Source: Diogma glabrata (lineage: Eukaryota > Arthropoda > Insecta > Diptera > Cylindrotomidae). Taken from it: a DNA stretch of 64,000 nt. Positions 9,892 to 21,180 of the stretch are shown here, one piece after another (within the stretch, counting starts at the first letter, position 1; every line of letters begins with the position of its first letter). The notes beneath the pieces are model-generated. The model was given only the letters and a program-made list of their open reading frames with translations, did no database searches and was not told the DNA's origin. Location of the stretch: contig OY856186.1 in assembly GCA_963693315.1 (NCBI GenBank), positions 93,585,127 through 93,649,126 of the forward strand, read 5' to 3'. The translations under genes were made by a program, and so were the position numbers.

Positions 9892-10887
9892 TAGCTTGTT
9901 GATTAAAGTTATTGGATAATTGTTGTTCTTGAGAGCTAAGATAATTTCATTTATGTTACTGTTTCTAAATTTTTGGTGAATGAGTGAAAAAACTCTCCTT
10001 ATGAAAGATTTTGCTACATTAACTTTCCTTTGTTGAGGGTGAAGTGAGAAATAGTTAAGCATACGCCCCGAATTGATTTCTTTTTTGTACCACTTAGTAG
10101 TTATGTGTTTATCCATTTTATTTCTATACAAGGTCATATCTAGAAAATTAATTTTTCCATGTTTTTCTTTTTCGATTGTGAATTTGATGTTATGATTGAA
10201 AGACTCAAAAATATTATGTGTGTGTGCTATTTTGGTTTCAGGTATTGCCATCAAAACATCATCCACATACCGAACAATGAACGTAGGTTTCCTTTCAAGT
10301 TTTTCAAGAAATACTGTAAACAACATATCAAGAACCATATCCGATAAATCTGGTGAGACTGATCTACCCATTGCTAGTCCATTTTTTTGTTTATAAAAAT
10401 TGTTATCAAATGTAAACACATTGTCTAACTCAATACAAAATTTTAATAAGTTTGTAAATTAAGGTAAATCTAACATAGCACGTAAGTTCTTCCCATCTAT
10501 CCTCATCTTCTTTGATTGCCAAGTCTCGTGGTATATTGGTGAATAAAGACGTCATATCAAATGATACTAAAATATCATCATCGTTCAGAGTTGTATCTTG
10601 TAATTTTTCTTTTAGTTCTATTACGTTTTTTACACTTTATGGACTGTAACTATTAATTTCTTTTAAGACACTACTTAAATATTTTTATATGTTATAACTT
10701 GGCGAGTTTATGGTGAAAACAATGGGTCTTAACGGAATTCCAATTCCAGAATGTAGTTTTGGCAATCCATATGCTCTAGGTAAGTTGGGATGTTTTGTTT
10801 TCAATTGGAAGTATAAGGTATTTAAAATTAGATTTTCTTCCAAAATTTTTTGAAGATTCTTATTAATATTTGCCTGTATCATATATA

Positions 10888-10962
10888 TAATACACAAAAA
10901 ACGAAAAAGCGTAGCTATAATAGCATATAATACACAAAAAATGAAAAAGCGTAGCCATACCA
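10888..10962 (+). repeat. 38-bp tandem duplication
   Basis: The stretch ATAATACACAAAAAACGAAA with AAGCGTAGCTAT is repeated once directly downstream with two substitutions. It marks the left edge of the segment that interrupts PLE2. Confidence 0.7.
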
Positions 10963-11380
10963 TAGGAAAGAAGGCTGAAGAGTGTACGGTAGGGAAAGAA
11001 GAAAAATAAAAAACGCAACATAAAGTAAATTTTTTAAACTTCTATTTTCTCTTCAAATTTCAATTTAGTTTATGCTTTGCTTGCGGAGTGTATAGACGTA
11101 TTATTTTAGATTTAATTTATTTCAGGCTTAAAAAAATATTTGTTTTAAAATTTCAGCTGTGTTTAAATTCATTTTGCACTTTCTTTTTTTCGGAAAATTA
11201 AAAATGAAATTCATGCATAGGGAAAGATTTAAAATAAATTATTTCAAGTTTCCTTTCTTCTGCATCTTAGCTTTTATTTTAGTCATAATTTTCTTTGTTT
11301 TTAAATGTTTTCTATTGACTAGAAATTAAAGAAACAATTTATAAAATTGATTTGTTCTTTCTTTGCAAAACAAGATAATA

Positions 11381-11518
11381 AGCAGACAACAGACCTTCAA
11401 TCAATTAAAAAACGAAAATAAACGAAATAAAATTTAGGGGATTTTTACACTAAATTTTATTCCGTTTATTTTCGTTTTCGAATTGATTGACAAATTGATT
11501 GTAGGTCTGTAGCCTGCT
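11381..11518. repeat. foldback structure inside the segment interrupting PLE2
   Basis: AGCAGACAACAGACC at 11381 pairs with GGTCTGTAGCCTGCT at 11504-11518, and the pairing continues through CAATCAATT and AAACGAAAATAAACG to TAAATTTTA. Arms are about 55-65 bp with one small asymmetric insertion. It lies within the 10890-11615 insertion, so it is either part of that insert or a further nested MITE. Confidence 0.7.
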
Positions 11519-12453
11519 ATAGAGAAATATTTCACAATTGCCGTGTTCGATTTGACTGAAACAACTGAATTATCTGAAAAGAATATATTACGCATAATAT
11601 GTTAAAAGTATGAGGGGGATACCCCTAGTTTTATGTATTGGATTGGGCTTGGACTTGAGCTTATCATAAATATAAGTATCATTCACAAGGTTAAACATTT
11701 TAACATTATACTCCTCGCTTTTTCCATTCACTGTTTTATTGCTTTTATCACTGCTAATCACGATCAAATTTGGATTCCTTTTGAAAAAGGCTTTTGTTTG
11801 GTTCTGAAGAGTTAACAGTTGGTTGAAGACTCCAGATTATAGCTATGGAGATAACCTGGATTGGATCCAGATAACCTGCCATCTTGTTAATGATGGTCAT
11901 CCGCATTTCTTCTGTTTGATTGTTGTTTGATTGACATAATATGTTTTCAATTTCTGAAATCATTTTTGGTAAAGGAATGTCTAGTGGATCAAAAGCGTTA
12001 GCAAATTTCGGACCAAAGCTTAACAAACATTGTTCATTCTTTGAAATGTCTGCTTCTGTGAGATTTTCTAAACATTCTGGTCTGAATGGTATTACGTCAC
12101 AATTGTTTACAATGACGTTAAATTTTTTGGTTAATACTGATTTATGCTTTTTAACTGAACTTGCATTGAAAAAAGCTTGTGTTGACCTGAGGAAAACATT
12201 GTCATTGTTGTATAGTGTGGCAACTAGATAGTTAGTCAGGATAAAGATAGTTTTTAGTAGACAATTATATTCTAAAATGCATGTCTCTATTTCTAAGTTA
12301 AGAATTTCCTTCATTACTTTATGCTTCATTTTTTCAATTCGTTGATTACTTGTTTTAAATTTTTGATTTTCTATTTTGATGTTTTTTGTTCTATTCACAA
12401 TGAATTTCGGGAATGATTTATTTTTGCTCGACACTTTAAAAGAATAGTAGATT

Positions 12454-12568
12454 CTTGTATGAGCTTAGAATGAAGGCAATTCTTCACGAGGATGAAGTTT
12501 CCCGAAACGAGCGTAGTGAATGGAGGGCATCATCCGAGTGAATTGCCATCATCCTAAGCAAATACAAG
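12454..12568. repeat. imperfect ~115-bp hairpin (MITE-like)
   Basis: CTTGTATGAGCTTAG at 12454 pairs with CTAAGCAAATACAAG ending at 12568. Pairing continues through GGCAATTC/GAATTGCC and GGATGA/TCATCC. The loop has TTTCCCGAAACGAGCG, which is GC-richer than its surroundings. It lies just outside the PLE2 5' end. Confidence 0.65.
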
Positions 12569-12718
12569 ATGCTATTTTATCCACGACTGTAAAATATTTC
12601 GTTTAATTTTCAGTTTTCATGCAAAAATTTGTATCGCCATATTGAAATAAATACATCAAAGACAGCGAAGAACAAAACAAGTTTGTTGTTTAATTTGTTA
12701 GGGGAATATTTAATAAAC

Positions 12719-12974
12719 TACTCTCTAAACGTGAATTAGTGGAATTTTCACTGAATAAATTAGTGAAAATTTTTTGACTGTAAAAATAGTGATATTAGTG
12801 ATATTTCACTGATTAATAGTGAGTAATAGTGATATTTTCACTGAGGAATAGTGATATTTCATTGATTAGAACAGTAAATATTCACTGATTCCAAGTGGTA
12901 TACTTGAAACTGTGTTAAACAGTGTATATGTACTGTGAATCAGTGAAAATTCACTATTTCATTTTTAGGGAGTA
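12719..12974. mobile_element. MITE with TA target duplication
   Basis: TA at 12719-12720 and 12973-12974 flank a 252-bp element. Its imperfect ~35-bp terminal inverted repeats start CTCTCTAAACGTGAATTAGTG on the left and, complemented on the right, CTCCCTAAAAATGAAATAGTG. The interior is built from short alternating CACTG/CAGTG and ATATTTCACT motifs. TA duplications are typical of Tc1/mariner-type families. It is non-coding. Confidence 0.75.
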
Positions 12975-13055
12975 TAGAACTGTTAAAGAATTTTAATCAA
13001 ATTCACTAGTTGTGGAATGAATACAATTACAATGGAAGACATACGTATGGAAAGC

Positions 13056-16000
13056 ATATGAGCAATTTCACGCAAGTTCAGCAAATTTTTGGGAAATTTT
13101 GACTTGACTCCTTTTAATTTTGATTATTTTTTGTTTATGGATAGTCTTTCATAAATAAAAAATACAAGTTCTCTTAGATTTTTTTTTTTCGACCAGGGGT
13201 CTTCACAGGGTGCCTCTCAATTTTTTGTTATTTTGTGAGGTGAGTGCATTTTGACGAGCGATTGTAGAAAAACTACTGAATCGATTTTCATAAATGATAT
13301 GTCGTTGAATAGGTATTAGAACAAAGTTTTTAAAAATGTACACTGTTAATTTTTTGAAATAATTTTAAAGGTGTAACATAAGAAAAAAACGGTGTAATTG
13401 AAAAAAAGATGGCATAGCTTTTTTTTTTTTTTTTAACTAAATTGAAGCTTATTTTATATCTAACCACTTGTGAAGTTTAGGACACGCGTTATTTTTTGTT
13501 TTAAAGATAAAATTCGTTGTGCATATGACTGTCGGGAATCAGTTTTTTTTGTTCTGAAGGAAAATTATAAAAATGGCGATTATAGATTCAGATTTTTTTT
13601 ATGTTAAATATCAAATATTTTATTATTAAATGAACGTTTTAAAAATCAATTTCAGTCAAGTTCAGCAAAATTTTGCGACATTTTGACTCGACCCTTTTTA
13701 ATTTGGTTTACTTTCAGTTTATAGATAGCCTTTGATAAATAAAAAATACAACTTCAAGTAGAATTTTTTTTAAATATATTAATATAAATTATTATATTTT
13801 TAAATATAATAATATAATTATAATAACAATATAATTATAATAACAAACAACAGTAATGCTACGCGTCATTTGGTTGAAAAAAGTAAAACTCTACATGAAA
13901 ATAATTTTCAGCATTCATCTGCGACGTATAAAAGAGGTGTATCCACAACAGATATAAATGTTGTGGAGCAGTTCTATAAAAGTGATGAAATCAGTAGATT
14001 ATTGCCAGGCAAACGAGATGCAATATCTTTTAAAAAAGGAGATGAGCGCATAAAAACACAAAAGCGCTTATTGCTATGTACATTAATTGAAGCTTATGTG
14101 GAGTTTAAAAATAAGTTTCCTGATGTGAAAATAGGATTTACTAAATTCACGTCCCTTCGACCACAAGAATGTATAAAATTATCCCAAGGAGTTCATAATG
14201 TGTGCGTGTGTACCATACATAAAAATATGAAACTAATGATTCAACACTCTAAGATGTCTTGGATTACTGATGCTGCTTTCCAGAATTATAAAACATTAAT
14301 TGACTTTGTTTCATGTGGTGAATTAACAGAAGATTGTCATACTTTGAAGTGCAATGAATGTTCAAAAAAACTTCAACAACTGGAAGAAAAAGTACTAAAT
14401 GATTTCGACGTTAAAGCTCAATCCTTCAAGTCAAATATCAACAATGGATTACCACTGATCGATGCAATTTGGATACTTTAATAGAAACTGTAGAAGAATT
14501 TATGAAAAAATCTATTTGCCGTTTACAAATTTTGATACCACACAACATTATAGCAAAACAGCAATCTACATTCATTGTGGAAAAAAAATTAGAAGCAGGA
14601 AGTGCTTCGTTCAAGGGGATTTTTCTGAAAACTACGGCTTTATAATTCAGGATGCGGTTCAAGGCTATTATTATAATAATTCACAAACTGCTATTCATCC
14701 ATTTGTCATTTATTTTAAAAGTGCCGCAAGTGAATATATACAGCACCGAAGTTTTATACTCATTTCGGATATAAACGATCACAACAGTACTACAGTCCAT
14801 CTTTTCATTACAAAACTTATTGAATTCATCAGAACGCATATAAATTCTAATTACGAAAATAATTTATAACAATGACGGTGCACCTTCTCAATACAAAAAT
14901 AAACATAACCTAATTAACTTATGCCACTACAAAAAAGTCTTTAAGGTTGATGCAGAATGCATTTTCATGCTACCAGCCATGGAAAGGGACCTTGTGATGG
15001 AATTGGTGGTACACTGAAGCGTGCTGCACACCGTTATAGTATAGGGAGCAAAGATATTATTGATACACCAAAAAAACTTTTCGAATGGGTTAAAATGGGA
15101 ATCTACCATGAACTTTGGATACGCCGATAAAAATAAATATCAATTAACAGAAAAAAAAATTACAAAATCGATATAAAAATGTGATTACTATAAGTGGAAC
15201 TCAAAAATTTCATTCTTTTGTACCATTAGATACTAAGACAATAAATGCAAAAATGTTTTCCAACTCAAAAGAAACTTTTAAATGTAAAATAAGTAAATAA
15301 TTATTAATAACTATATTTATTTTCTGTAACCTACATATAAAATTTGTATGATACTTTAAAAAGTTTATTCAATAATAAAATATTTGTAATTTAATGTTAA
15401 AATACAATCTTTTACTTTATGACCAAAATAACATAATACGAACATAATGCTTCTCCAGTCAAAAGTTCCTAAATAGATTTAGTTATTTATACGGTTTTTT
15501 TGTTTGCAGTCGAGACTGTCAAATTATTTTTTATAAGAGTGAAGTGATTACTAAAAGTGACAAATAAACTTTTAATTTTTTTATGCCATCTAATACAAAG
15601 AAAATTATTGCAGAAGTGTTTTCTTATTCAAAAAAAACTTCTGTTTGTAAAATAAGTAAATCATTTTTAACAATTGTATTTATTTTATTTATTGTACTAC
15701 ATATATAAAATGTTTATAATATTTTAAAAAGTTCATCTAATAATAAAATATTTGATATTTAACATAAAAAAAATCTCTTAGTTTATAACGTCATTTTTAT
15801 AATTTTCCTTCAGAACAAAAAAAACTGATTCCCGACAGTCATATTCACAACGAATTTTATCTTTAAAACAAAAAATAACGCATCTCCAAAACTTTCACAA
15901 GTGGTTAGATATAAAATAAGCTTAAATTTAGTTTAAAAAAAAAAAAGGCTATGCCATCTTTTTTTCAATTACACCGTTAAAAATTATTTCAAAAAATTAA

Positions 16001-16292
16001 CAGTGTACATTTTTAAAAACTTTTAAAACTTTAAAAACTAATACCTATTCAACGACATATCATTTATGAAAATCGATTCAGTAGTTTTTCTACAATCGCT
16101 CGTCAAAATGCACTCACATCACAAAATAACAAAAAATTGAGGGGCACCCTGTGAAGACCCCTGGTCGAAAAAAAAAAATTCTAAGAGAACTTGTATTTTT
16201 TATTTATCAAAGACTATCTATAAACAAAAAATAATCAAAATTAAAAGGGGTCAAGTCAAAACGTTGTTGAATCTTCGTGAAATTGCTCATAT
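13056..16292 (+). mobile_element. 3.2-kb DNA transposon with ~500-bp terminal inverted repeats
   Basis: Long inverted arms at 13056-13577 and 15789-16292 match over nearly their full length with roughly 85-90% identity by eye. They start with ATATGAGCAATTTCACG and share GACCAGGGGTCTTCACAGGG and ACTGTCGGGAATCAG. Between them lies one plus-strand transposase-like coding region (13837-15130). Inside the left arm a ~105-bp segment (13073-13180) is repeated at 13664-13770. Inside the right arm a ~250-bp segment is repeated (about 15179-15431 and 15534-15785). No target duplication is obvious right at the arm ends. Superfamily unassigned. Confidence 0.8.
13837..15130 (+). pseudogene. transposase-like protein of an uncharacterised family, frameshifted
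   Basis: Reading through at least three frameshifts gives one colinear protein. Blocks in order: RHLVEKSKTLHENN, VVEQFYKSDEISRLLPGKRD and QKRLLLCTLIEAYVEFKNKF, then FTKFTSLRPQECIKL and HNVCVCTIHKNMKLMI (13848-14250), a CNECSKK cysteine pair (~14350), GDFSENYGFIIQDAVQG (~14620), ILISDINDHNS (~14760), YNNDGAPSQYKNKHN (~14865), and HFHATSHGKGPCDGIGGTL (~14955) with a C-terminal LFEWVKMG. I recognise this block order from uncharacterised transposon-like proteins in insects and cnidarians. The Asp residues in DFSENY, NDGAPSQYKN and HGKGPCDG are inferred as an RNase H-type catalytic triad. ATG 13857 is out of frame, so the true start is unknown. Confidence 0.75.
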
Positions 16293-16485
16293 ATTCTTTA
16301 GTAGTCGTGGATAAAATGTCTTCTAGAATTAGAAATAAAGCTGTTGATTTTTTCATTTATTCTAACATACTGCATGATTTTCATGTTGGTTTCGTAGTTG
16401 TATATATTTTTAAGTTGGAATCTATTTTCTGCATTTCGAATGAAAAACATAATGGCGTCTTATGGTGCAGACGCTTGAATTAAAT

Positions 16486-17520
16486 TTGTATATAAGGTTT
16501 AATATGTTGGCTGGTAATTACGAATCGTTGAGTTAATTTGTTTTTTAAAACGCACCTTTTTCTCAGCCAGAAATAATTTAAAAGACCAAAATTTTTGTTC
16601 TTAAATCTTCATTGAATTTTAATAGGTTTCTGTTTTACTAAATTTCGCCAAAGCGGCATTATGAAGTTAAATCTAAAAAACGGACACACAGTTAGGTAAA
16701 AAAAGTTTTTTTTTAACTACTAACTTGAGAAATCGTCATTATTTACTCGGTTGCCCCAATGAGAAGTCATTTTTCTCAAGCTAGGTCAATAATAATAACA
16801 AAACATTACCTAGGTTAATAATGACACATTTTCCTTTATTTTTAATTGAAATGAACAAAAAAACACAAACAAATAATAATTGCATTCCTTTATTTCGTTT
16901 TATTTGTATGAAACTAAACTTCCAGGCTACTTGATATTTTAAGATATTTAAAAAATGAAATGGAAAATGACTAATATCAAAACCTAATCAAAGCAAATAT
17001 GATAATTAGTGTTAGTAGTTAAAAAAAATTCTATATATACCTCGGTTGAGAAGACTAATATAGACCTCGAACATTATATCCCTCGGCGCTACGCGCCTCA
17101 GGATCTAAAAGTTCTCGGTCAATAATAGCTTACTTCTCAACCTTGTTCTATAATGTACTATTTTTTTAAAACTAAAATTATTTTGAATTAAAAAATATAT
17201 ATGTATGATATGGTTTAGAATCTTAAAAAATATAACAACAACAGAAAAAACACAATAAAATTTTAATAAATAATTAATTGTAAACAAATAATTTTAATAA
17301 ACATTCACAAAATTAAACAAACTTTTATAAATCACAGATTTTACTTCTTTTGTCTAATACACTAAAAATTTGATAAAAACTAAATAAAAGGACGCATTAA
17401 AATGTATTGTTACACAATGATTAAAAATTGACTGTGGATTGAATTTTTGGAGAACATGAAAGATGTAAAATATTTATACGGGATTATTGTGAGAATCTCT
17501 TCTTTTTTTATATTTGTATT
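16486..17520 (-). mobile_element. 5'-truncated copy of the PLE2 3' tail
   Basis: Aligns with 8453-8930 from AATTTGTATATAAGGTTTAA through GGCTGGTAATTACGAATCG and GGACGCATTAAAATG to TATTTATACGGGATTATTGT. Identity is high except for a ~445-bp insertion (about 16716-17160) and a ~100-bp extra AT-rich stretch at 17245-17370. Only the untranslated tail is present, as expected for a truncated retroelement insertion. Confidence 0.75.
16716..17160. mobile_element. MITE-like insertion in the truncated PLE2 tail
   Basis: The segment is absent from the otherwise matching copy at 8690. Its ends are imperfect inverted repeats: TTGAGAAATCG with ATTATTTACTCGG on the left, and CCGAGAA/TTGACC with TTGAGAAGT in complement on the right. 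An additional inverted pair TTTTTTTAACTACTAAC (16709-16725 and 17012-17028) subdivides it. The right part carries CCTCGGCGCTACGCGCC, a GC-rich palindromic block that stands out from the AT-rich surroundings. Non-coding. Confidence 0.55.
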
Positions 17521-18990
17521 ATAAATACAATTTTTACGATTCGTCCTTTAGAGAAATCGAAACAAACCTTGCTTCCACACCAGCCCAAAAATCTCAAAAC
17601 ACCCGCCGATAGACATACACAAAAAAGATTGATTAATTATTAAAATGAACGGTATTTACTGGCCCTAATGCACTTGGGATTCTTGTATGATAGCAACTCT
17701 CGCTATCGCTCATGCAGCAAACGTTACACTGGTTTCGAAAGCTCACAAATCATCTATGTATATTAAACAATAATTTAAAATGTTTGCACAACATTTATCA
17801 TACGCGATTTTAATTTTTTTTTTTACTGCAAATCGTTTTTACGACTGATAAAAACGTAAATTGAATTCTAATCCGTTACCGTATTGAGCAATTATTTTAT
17901 TTTATATTCCATTATAATTTATCGAATGTAAAATCAATTTTCCTCCAATTTTATTTTTAAAGCAAATCATTTTACCGTACAAACGGGCTCTGTATCAATT
18001 TGATTCAAGCAATGAGAAAACAGTGAGTTAGTTGGAGTGAAATATGTTTTCCTAAAACTAGACAGCAAAATATTGGGTTGTTTAACTCATTCATAGCTTG
18101 TTAACCCTAGAAAAATACGAAAACATGTTTTTCAATTATTTTTACCACGCTTTCGAATTTCAATAGAATTTTTTTCTATTATATAAAAAATATACATTTT
18201 TACCGTTGTTATGTGTTTTTCCTCGTATTTTCGATCAACATTTTCTACTTTTTTCAATTTCTATCTAATTTTCTTTTCTAGTGCTTTTTTTCCAATATCT
18301 TGTACCGCTTATATGAATCATTGTTGGGAAATAAAAACAAATAAGGAATTCCGGCGTTGCTTGGAGGGGATATTAACTTAGCGTAGATGTTGGTAGATAT
18401 TTTTCCATAGATCTAAAGAAAAACAGCAAATTTATGCATATGTTGCGGCACATAAATTCTTTTTTGTATTCGTCAATAATTTTTTATCGATTTGTTTAAT
18501 GTGACATAGTTTTGGTTATTACAGATCTCAAATATAAAATTTTTTTTTGTATACAAGCTACCGTTTTCATTCCAAACCTTTTTATATGAAGCTAGACTGT
18601 TAAGCGTCACCTGAGCACAAATTAGTTGGGGAGAACTGGAATACAGTTAGGGCGTGATCAGGTCCTGGTCAGCTCAGAAAGAGCAAGTCTTATTAGAGCA
18701 ATCTGATGTGGTCTTATACCGGTCCTTGTTCCGAAGTACTAGACACTAAATGCGTTTGACATATTATTAACAAACATCATGTTCAGCGGGTCTTTTAAAT
18801 AACAAAAAACATTGATTTTGCTTGAGTCATAGTTGTTTATATTCTACTGCACCGTGTTGATACATACTTAATTGGCGATACAGATTGCAGCTCATTTGCA
18901 GAACAAAATTTTAAAAAAGGTGCTCTTAAATCGTACATTAGAAGTAATGCTCAAGTCTGAAAAACGTTTGTTTCATTACCTTACTCACAC
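17521..18990. other. no intact gene recognised
   Basis: Mixed AT-rich DNA. 17535-17640 keeps a short frame-like stretch and 18590-18730 is less AT-rich, but neither matches a family I can name. 18870-19020 contains frame-shifted sequence that may be the decayed upstream part of the LINE. No repeats with partners elsewhere in the window were found. Confidence 0.4.
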
Positions 18991-19025
18991 CATTGTTTGG
19001 GGAGTTCACTTTCTTCTTATTTTTG

Positions 19026-20250
19026 CTTATACTATACTCCAAGGCATTCGATCGAGTCTGGCATGCCAACTTAATCAACAAGCTCGTTGCGTACGGTTTT
19101 CATCCCAATGTTGTGAGGCTGATTCAAAATTTTATATCCAACCGAAACATTTCGGTCTCCTTAGATGGATTTTCTTCTGAGTCTAAACTAATTAACGCTG
19201 GTGTACCCCAAGGCTCAGTATTGTCCCCAGCCCTATTTTTGATTTATATCAACGAATTGTTGAAAATCACCAGCAACCCAATAAATAGTTTTGCAGATGA
19301 TACTACTCAGCACAAGTCGTTCGAGCCCCTTCCTTCAAAAGGTTAAATGCACGAACGAATTAATCCTGCCCGGAGAGACGCTGCCATAAACGTGAACAAA
19401 GACCTGAATAAAGTCGCCGACTGGGGTGACCAAAACCTTGTCAATTTCAACTCTACCAAAACACAGCTGTTGATTGTTTCCAGATTAAAGACCGAGTTCC
19501 CCAAAGATATTTTATTCAGTATGTGTGATGAGCCAATAGGTGAATGTAAAAACATTCGTTTATTGGGTGTCACAGTTTCAAATGACCTACTCTGGAACGA
19601 TCATGTAATGGCGATGGCAAAAAGCGCGTCAAAAAAACTCGGCCTTCTAAATAGATGCAAAAATTTTTTCACTCCATACCAATTAATCCATGTTTATAAG
19701 TCCTATATTCGTCCCTGTATGGAGTACTGCTGTCAAGTTTGGGGTGCTGCCTCTGTTTCCATCTTGGCCCTCTTGGACTCTGTTCAAAAGCGGGCTATAC
19801 GAATTGTGGGTGATCGAACTTTCACATCAAAACTTGATTCCCTACAACATCGTCGCACTGTTGCTGACCTCGTTGTTTTTTACAAATATCGTCATCAACA
19901 GTGCTCAGATGAAATCAGCGGCATCATGCCTCAAACTTATTCTTACCCCCGTTCCACTCGGCAATTGGCTGCCGCAACCGATGAAACGGTAAAGATCCCG
20001 CGCTGTCATACTGGCAGATCGCAGAGAGACTTCTTTGTCCGAACTGTGTACAAATGGAATAGTTTGCCGGAACACTTAGTCTCAGGTGGCTTCAACCCGC
20101 AGATGTTTAAAAAAAAGCGTTAATCTACACCTTAGAACGCCAGTTGTTGTGGGATCCAGGTCTAGACCTGGGTCTTAAAAGGTATTTATGTGTTGTTGTG
20201 ACACATATTCTAAACCCTATTACATAACACATTTTATTTAAAAAAAAAAA
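19026..20250 (+). pseudogene. jockey/CR1-type LINE ORF2, 5'-truncated
   Basis: Plus-strand non-LTR reverse transcriptase: YSKAFDRVWHANLINKL (RT block with catalytic Asp), AGVPQGSVLSPALFLIYIN, NSFADDTTQH (the FADD catalytic box), KTQLLIVSRLK, IRLLGVTVSNDLLWNDHV, YKSYIRPCMEYCCQVWGAA and VQKRAIRIVGD, up to RDFFVRTVYKWNSLPEH. There is one in-frame TAA at 19344 and a frameshift near 19030 where similarity begins, so it is a dead 5'-truncated copy. The 3' end runs through TGTTGTTGTGACACATATT to ATTTTATTT plus an A run at 20240-20250, a plausible poly(A)-like tail. Confidence 0.88.
20123..20250 (+). repeat. LINE 3' tail, reference copy (A)
   Basis: The terminal ~125 bp after the last conserved codons contain AACGCCAGTTGTTGTGGGA, GGTCTTAAAAGGTATTTATG, TGTTGTTGTGACACATATT and an A-rich end. 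Six more copies lie at 25433, 35399, 37673, 52913, 54815 and 57799. Confidence 0.8.
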
Positions 20251-21180
20251 TACTGCGGAGTAGGGGTCTAAAATCATAGAAAGATTGCTTACGTAACACT
20301 TGAACGCCCTCTGTCCTCTTTCTGTTTATAAATCATTCGACAAGATTTGTGGCAGATAATTATTCGATTGTATTATTCTCGCCATTACTTCCAAAACACA
20401 CAAATCATAGCCATCAATATAGATAGAAAATTGTAAAGAGTCGATTAAATATGTTTGGCACATAAGTCCACAAATTAAGTGATATGACCATTTTTAGAAT
20501 GCAAAAAAATCTGTAAATTAAATTAGTCAAGATAGAGGTCACGCTAAAGCGTAATTGTTTTATAACAGAGATTCGCATCTTTGGAATTCATTATACCTGT
20601 TTGGGTTTTTCTGATAATTTTAATCCTCAAACATTTTAAGATTAATCCCCCAACAAATGTGATATGTAAATTACTAGATGACCCCAGATGAGTTGTTTAT
20701 AATAATAATAAAAAAGTATATTTACATGAATTTTTTATTAGAATTTTATTAAGAAATTAATTTTTTTTTCAAACTGATTCAATAAATAAAATGATCTAAT
20801 AATTAATATTAATAAGACTGATTCCAATAGAAAGAGCATACAATTTTTGTCGTAAAGTTAACACATCGTTAGTTTATAAACATCCATACTTTAGAAATAT
20901 TTTTGAAATTGAGAAAAAAAACGATTTTGTGAAGTTTTTTGAATCAAAATTCTAAGGTACTTTTTTGTGAATTATTTTATGCTCTTTCTGATCAGGCACA
21001 TTCATGTAAGAACCTGTTGAAATTACTATTGCCAACTATTGGAAAAAAAAATTGAATCTCCCTAACATCATAAAAGTAACGCAAGATTGGAATTTGCCGC
21101 CATTTGTGCAGTAAATTGTTGTCAAGTCAGAAAAAAAAGCAAATCGACTGCTGATGAAATTCGTGTTCTGGATGACCCTA
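20251..21180. other. no gene recognised
   Basis: AT-rich sequence following the LINE tail. Only low-complexity frames. No inverted or tandem repeat beyond short A/T tracts. Confidence 0.5.

Larger units (their letters stand above)
8453..12434 (-). mobile_element. PLE2: degraded Penelope-like element with nested insertions
   Basis: Minus-strand Penelope coding blocks appear in the right order from 12434 down to about 8910. A 3' tail follows down to 8453 and is shared with a truncated copy at 16486-17520. At least three insertions break the coding region: a ~700-bp segment (about 10890-11615), a 45-bp-arm hairpin (9771-9891) and a 102-bp-arm hairpin (9359-9573). It is clearly different from PLE1. 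Confidence 0.8.
8910..12434 (-). pseudogene. Penelope-like reverse transcriptase/GIY-YIG, broken
   Basis: From the N-terminus: lysine-rich start and FGPKFANAFDPLDIP (12434-11754); a relic of the ADKGN motif, SSDKSNKTV (~11750), running to ~11620; insertion; YGLPKLHSGIGIPLRPIV (~10700-10790); SFDMTSLFTNIP (~10530-10560); GLAMGRSVSPDLSD (~10360); RYVDDVL (~10260, catalytic); hairpin insertions; ALTYIPN (~9660); VYKIPCECGKVYIGRQ (~9210-9260, GIY-YIG); and a C-terminal RESI-like segment REMIESAHIYIQK (~9035). Stops and frameshifts lie at about 10440, 10620 and 11750, plus the insertions. The protein cannot be made whole, but order and motifs leave little doubt about the family. Confidence 0.85.
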
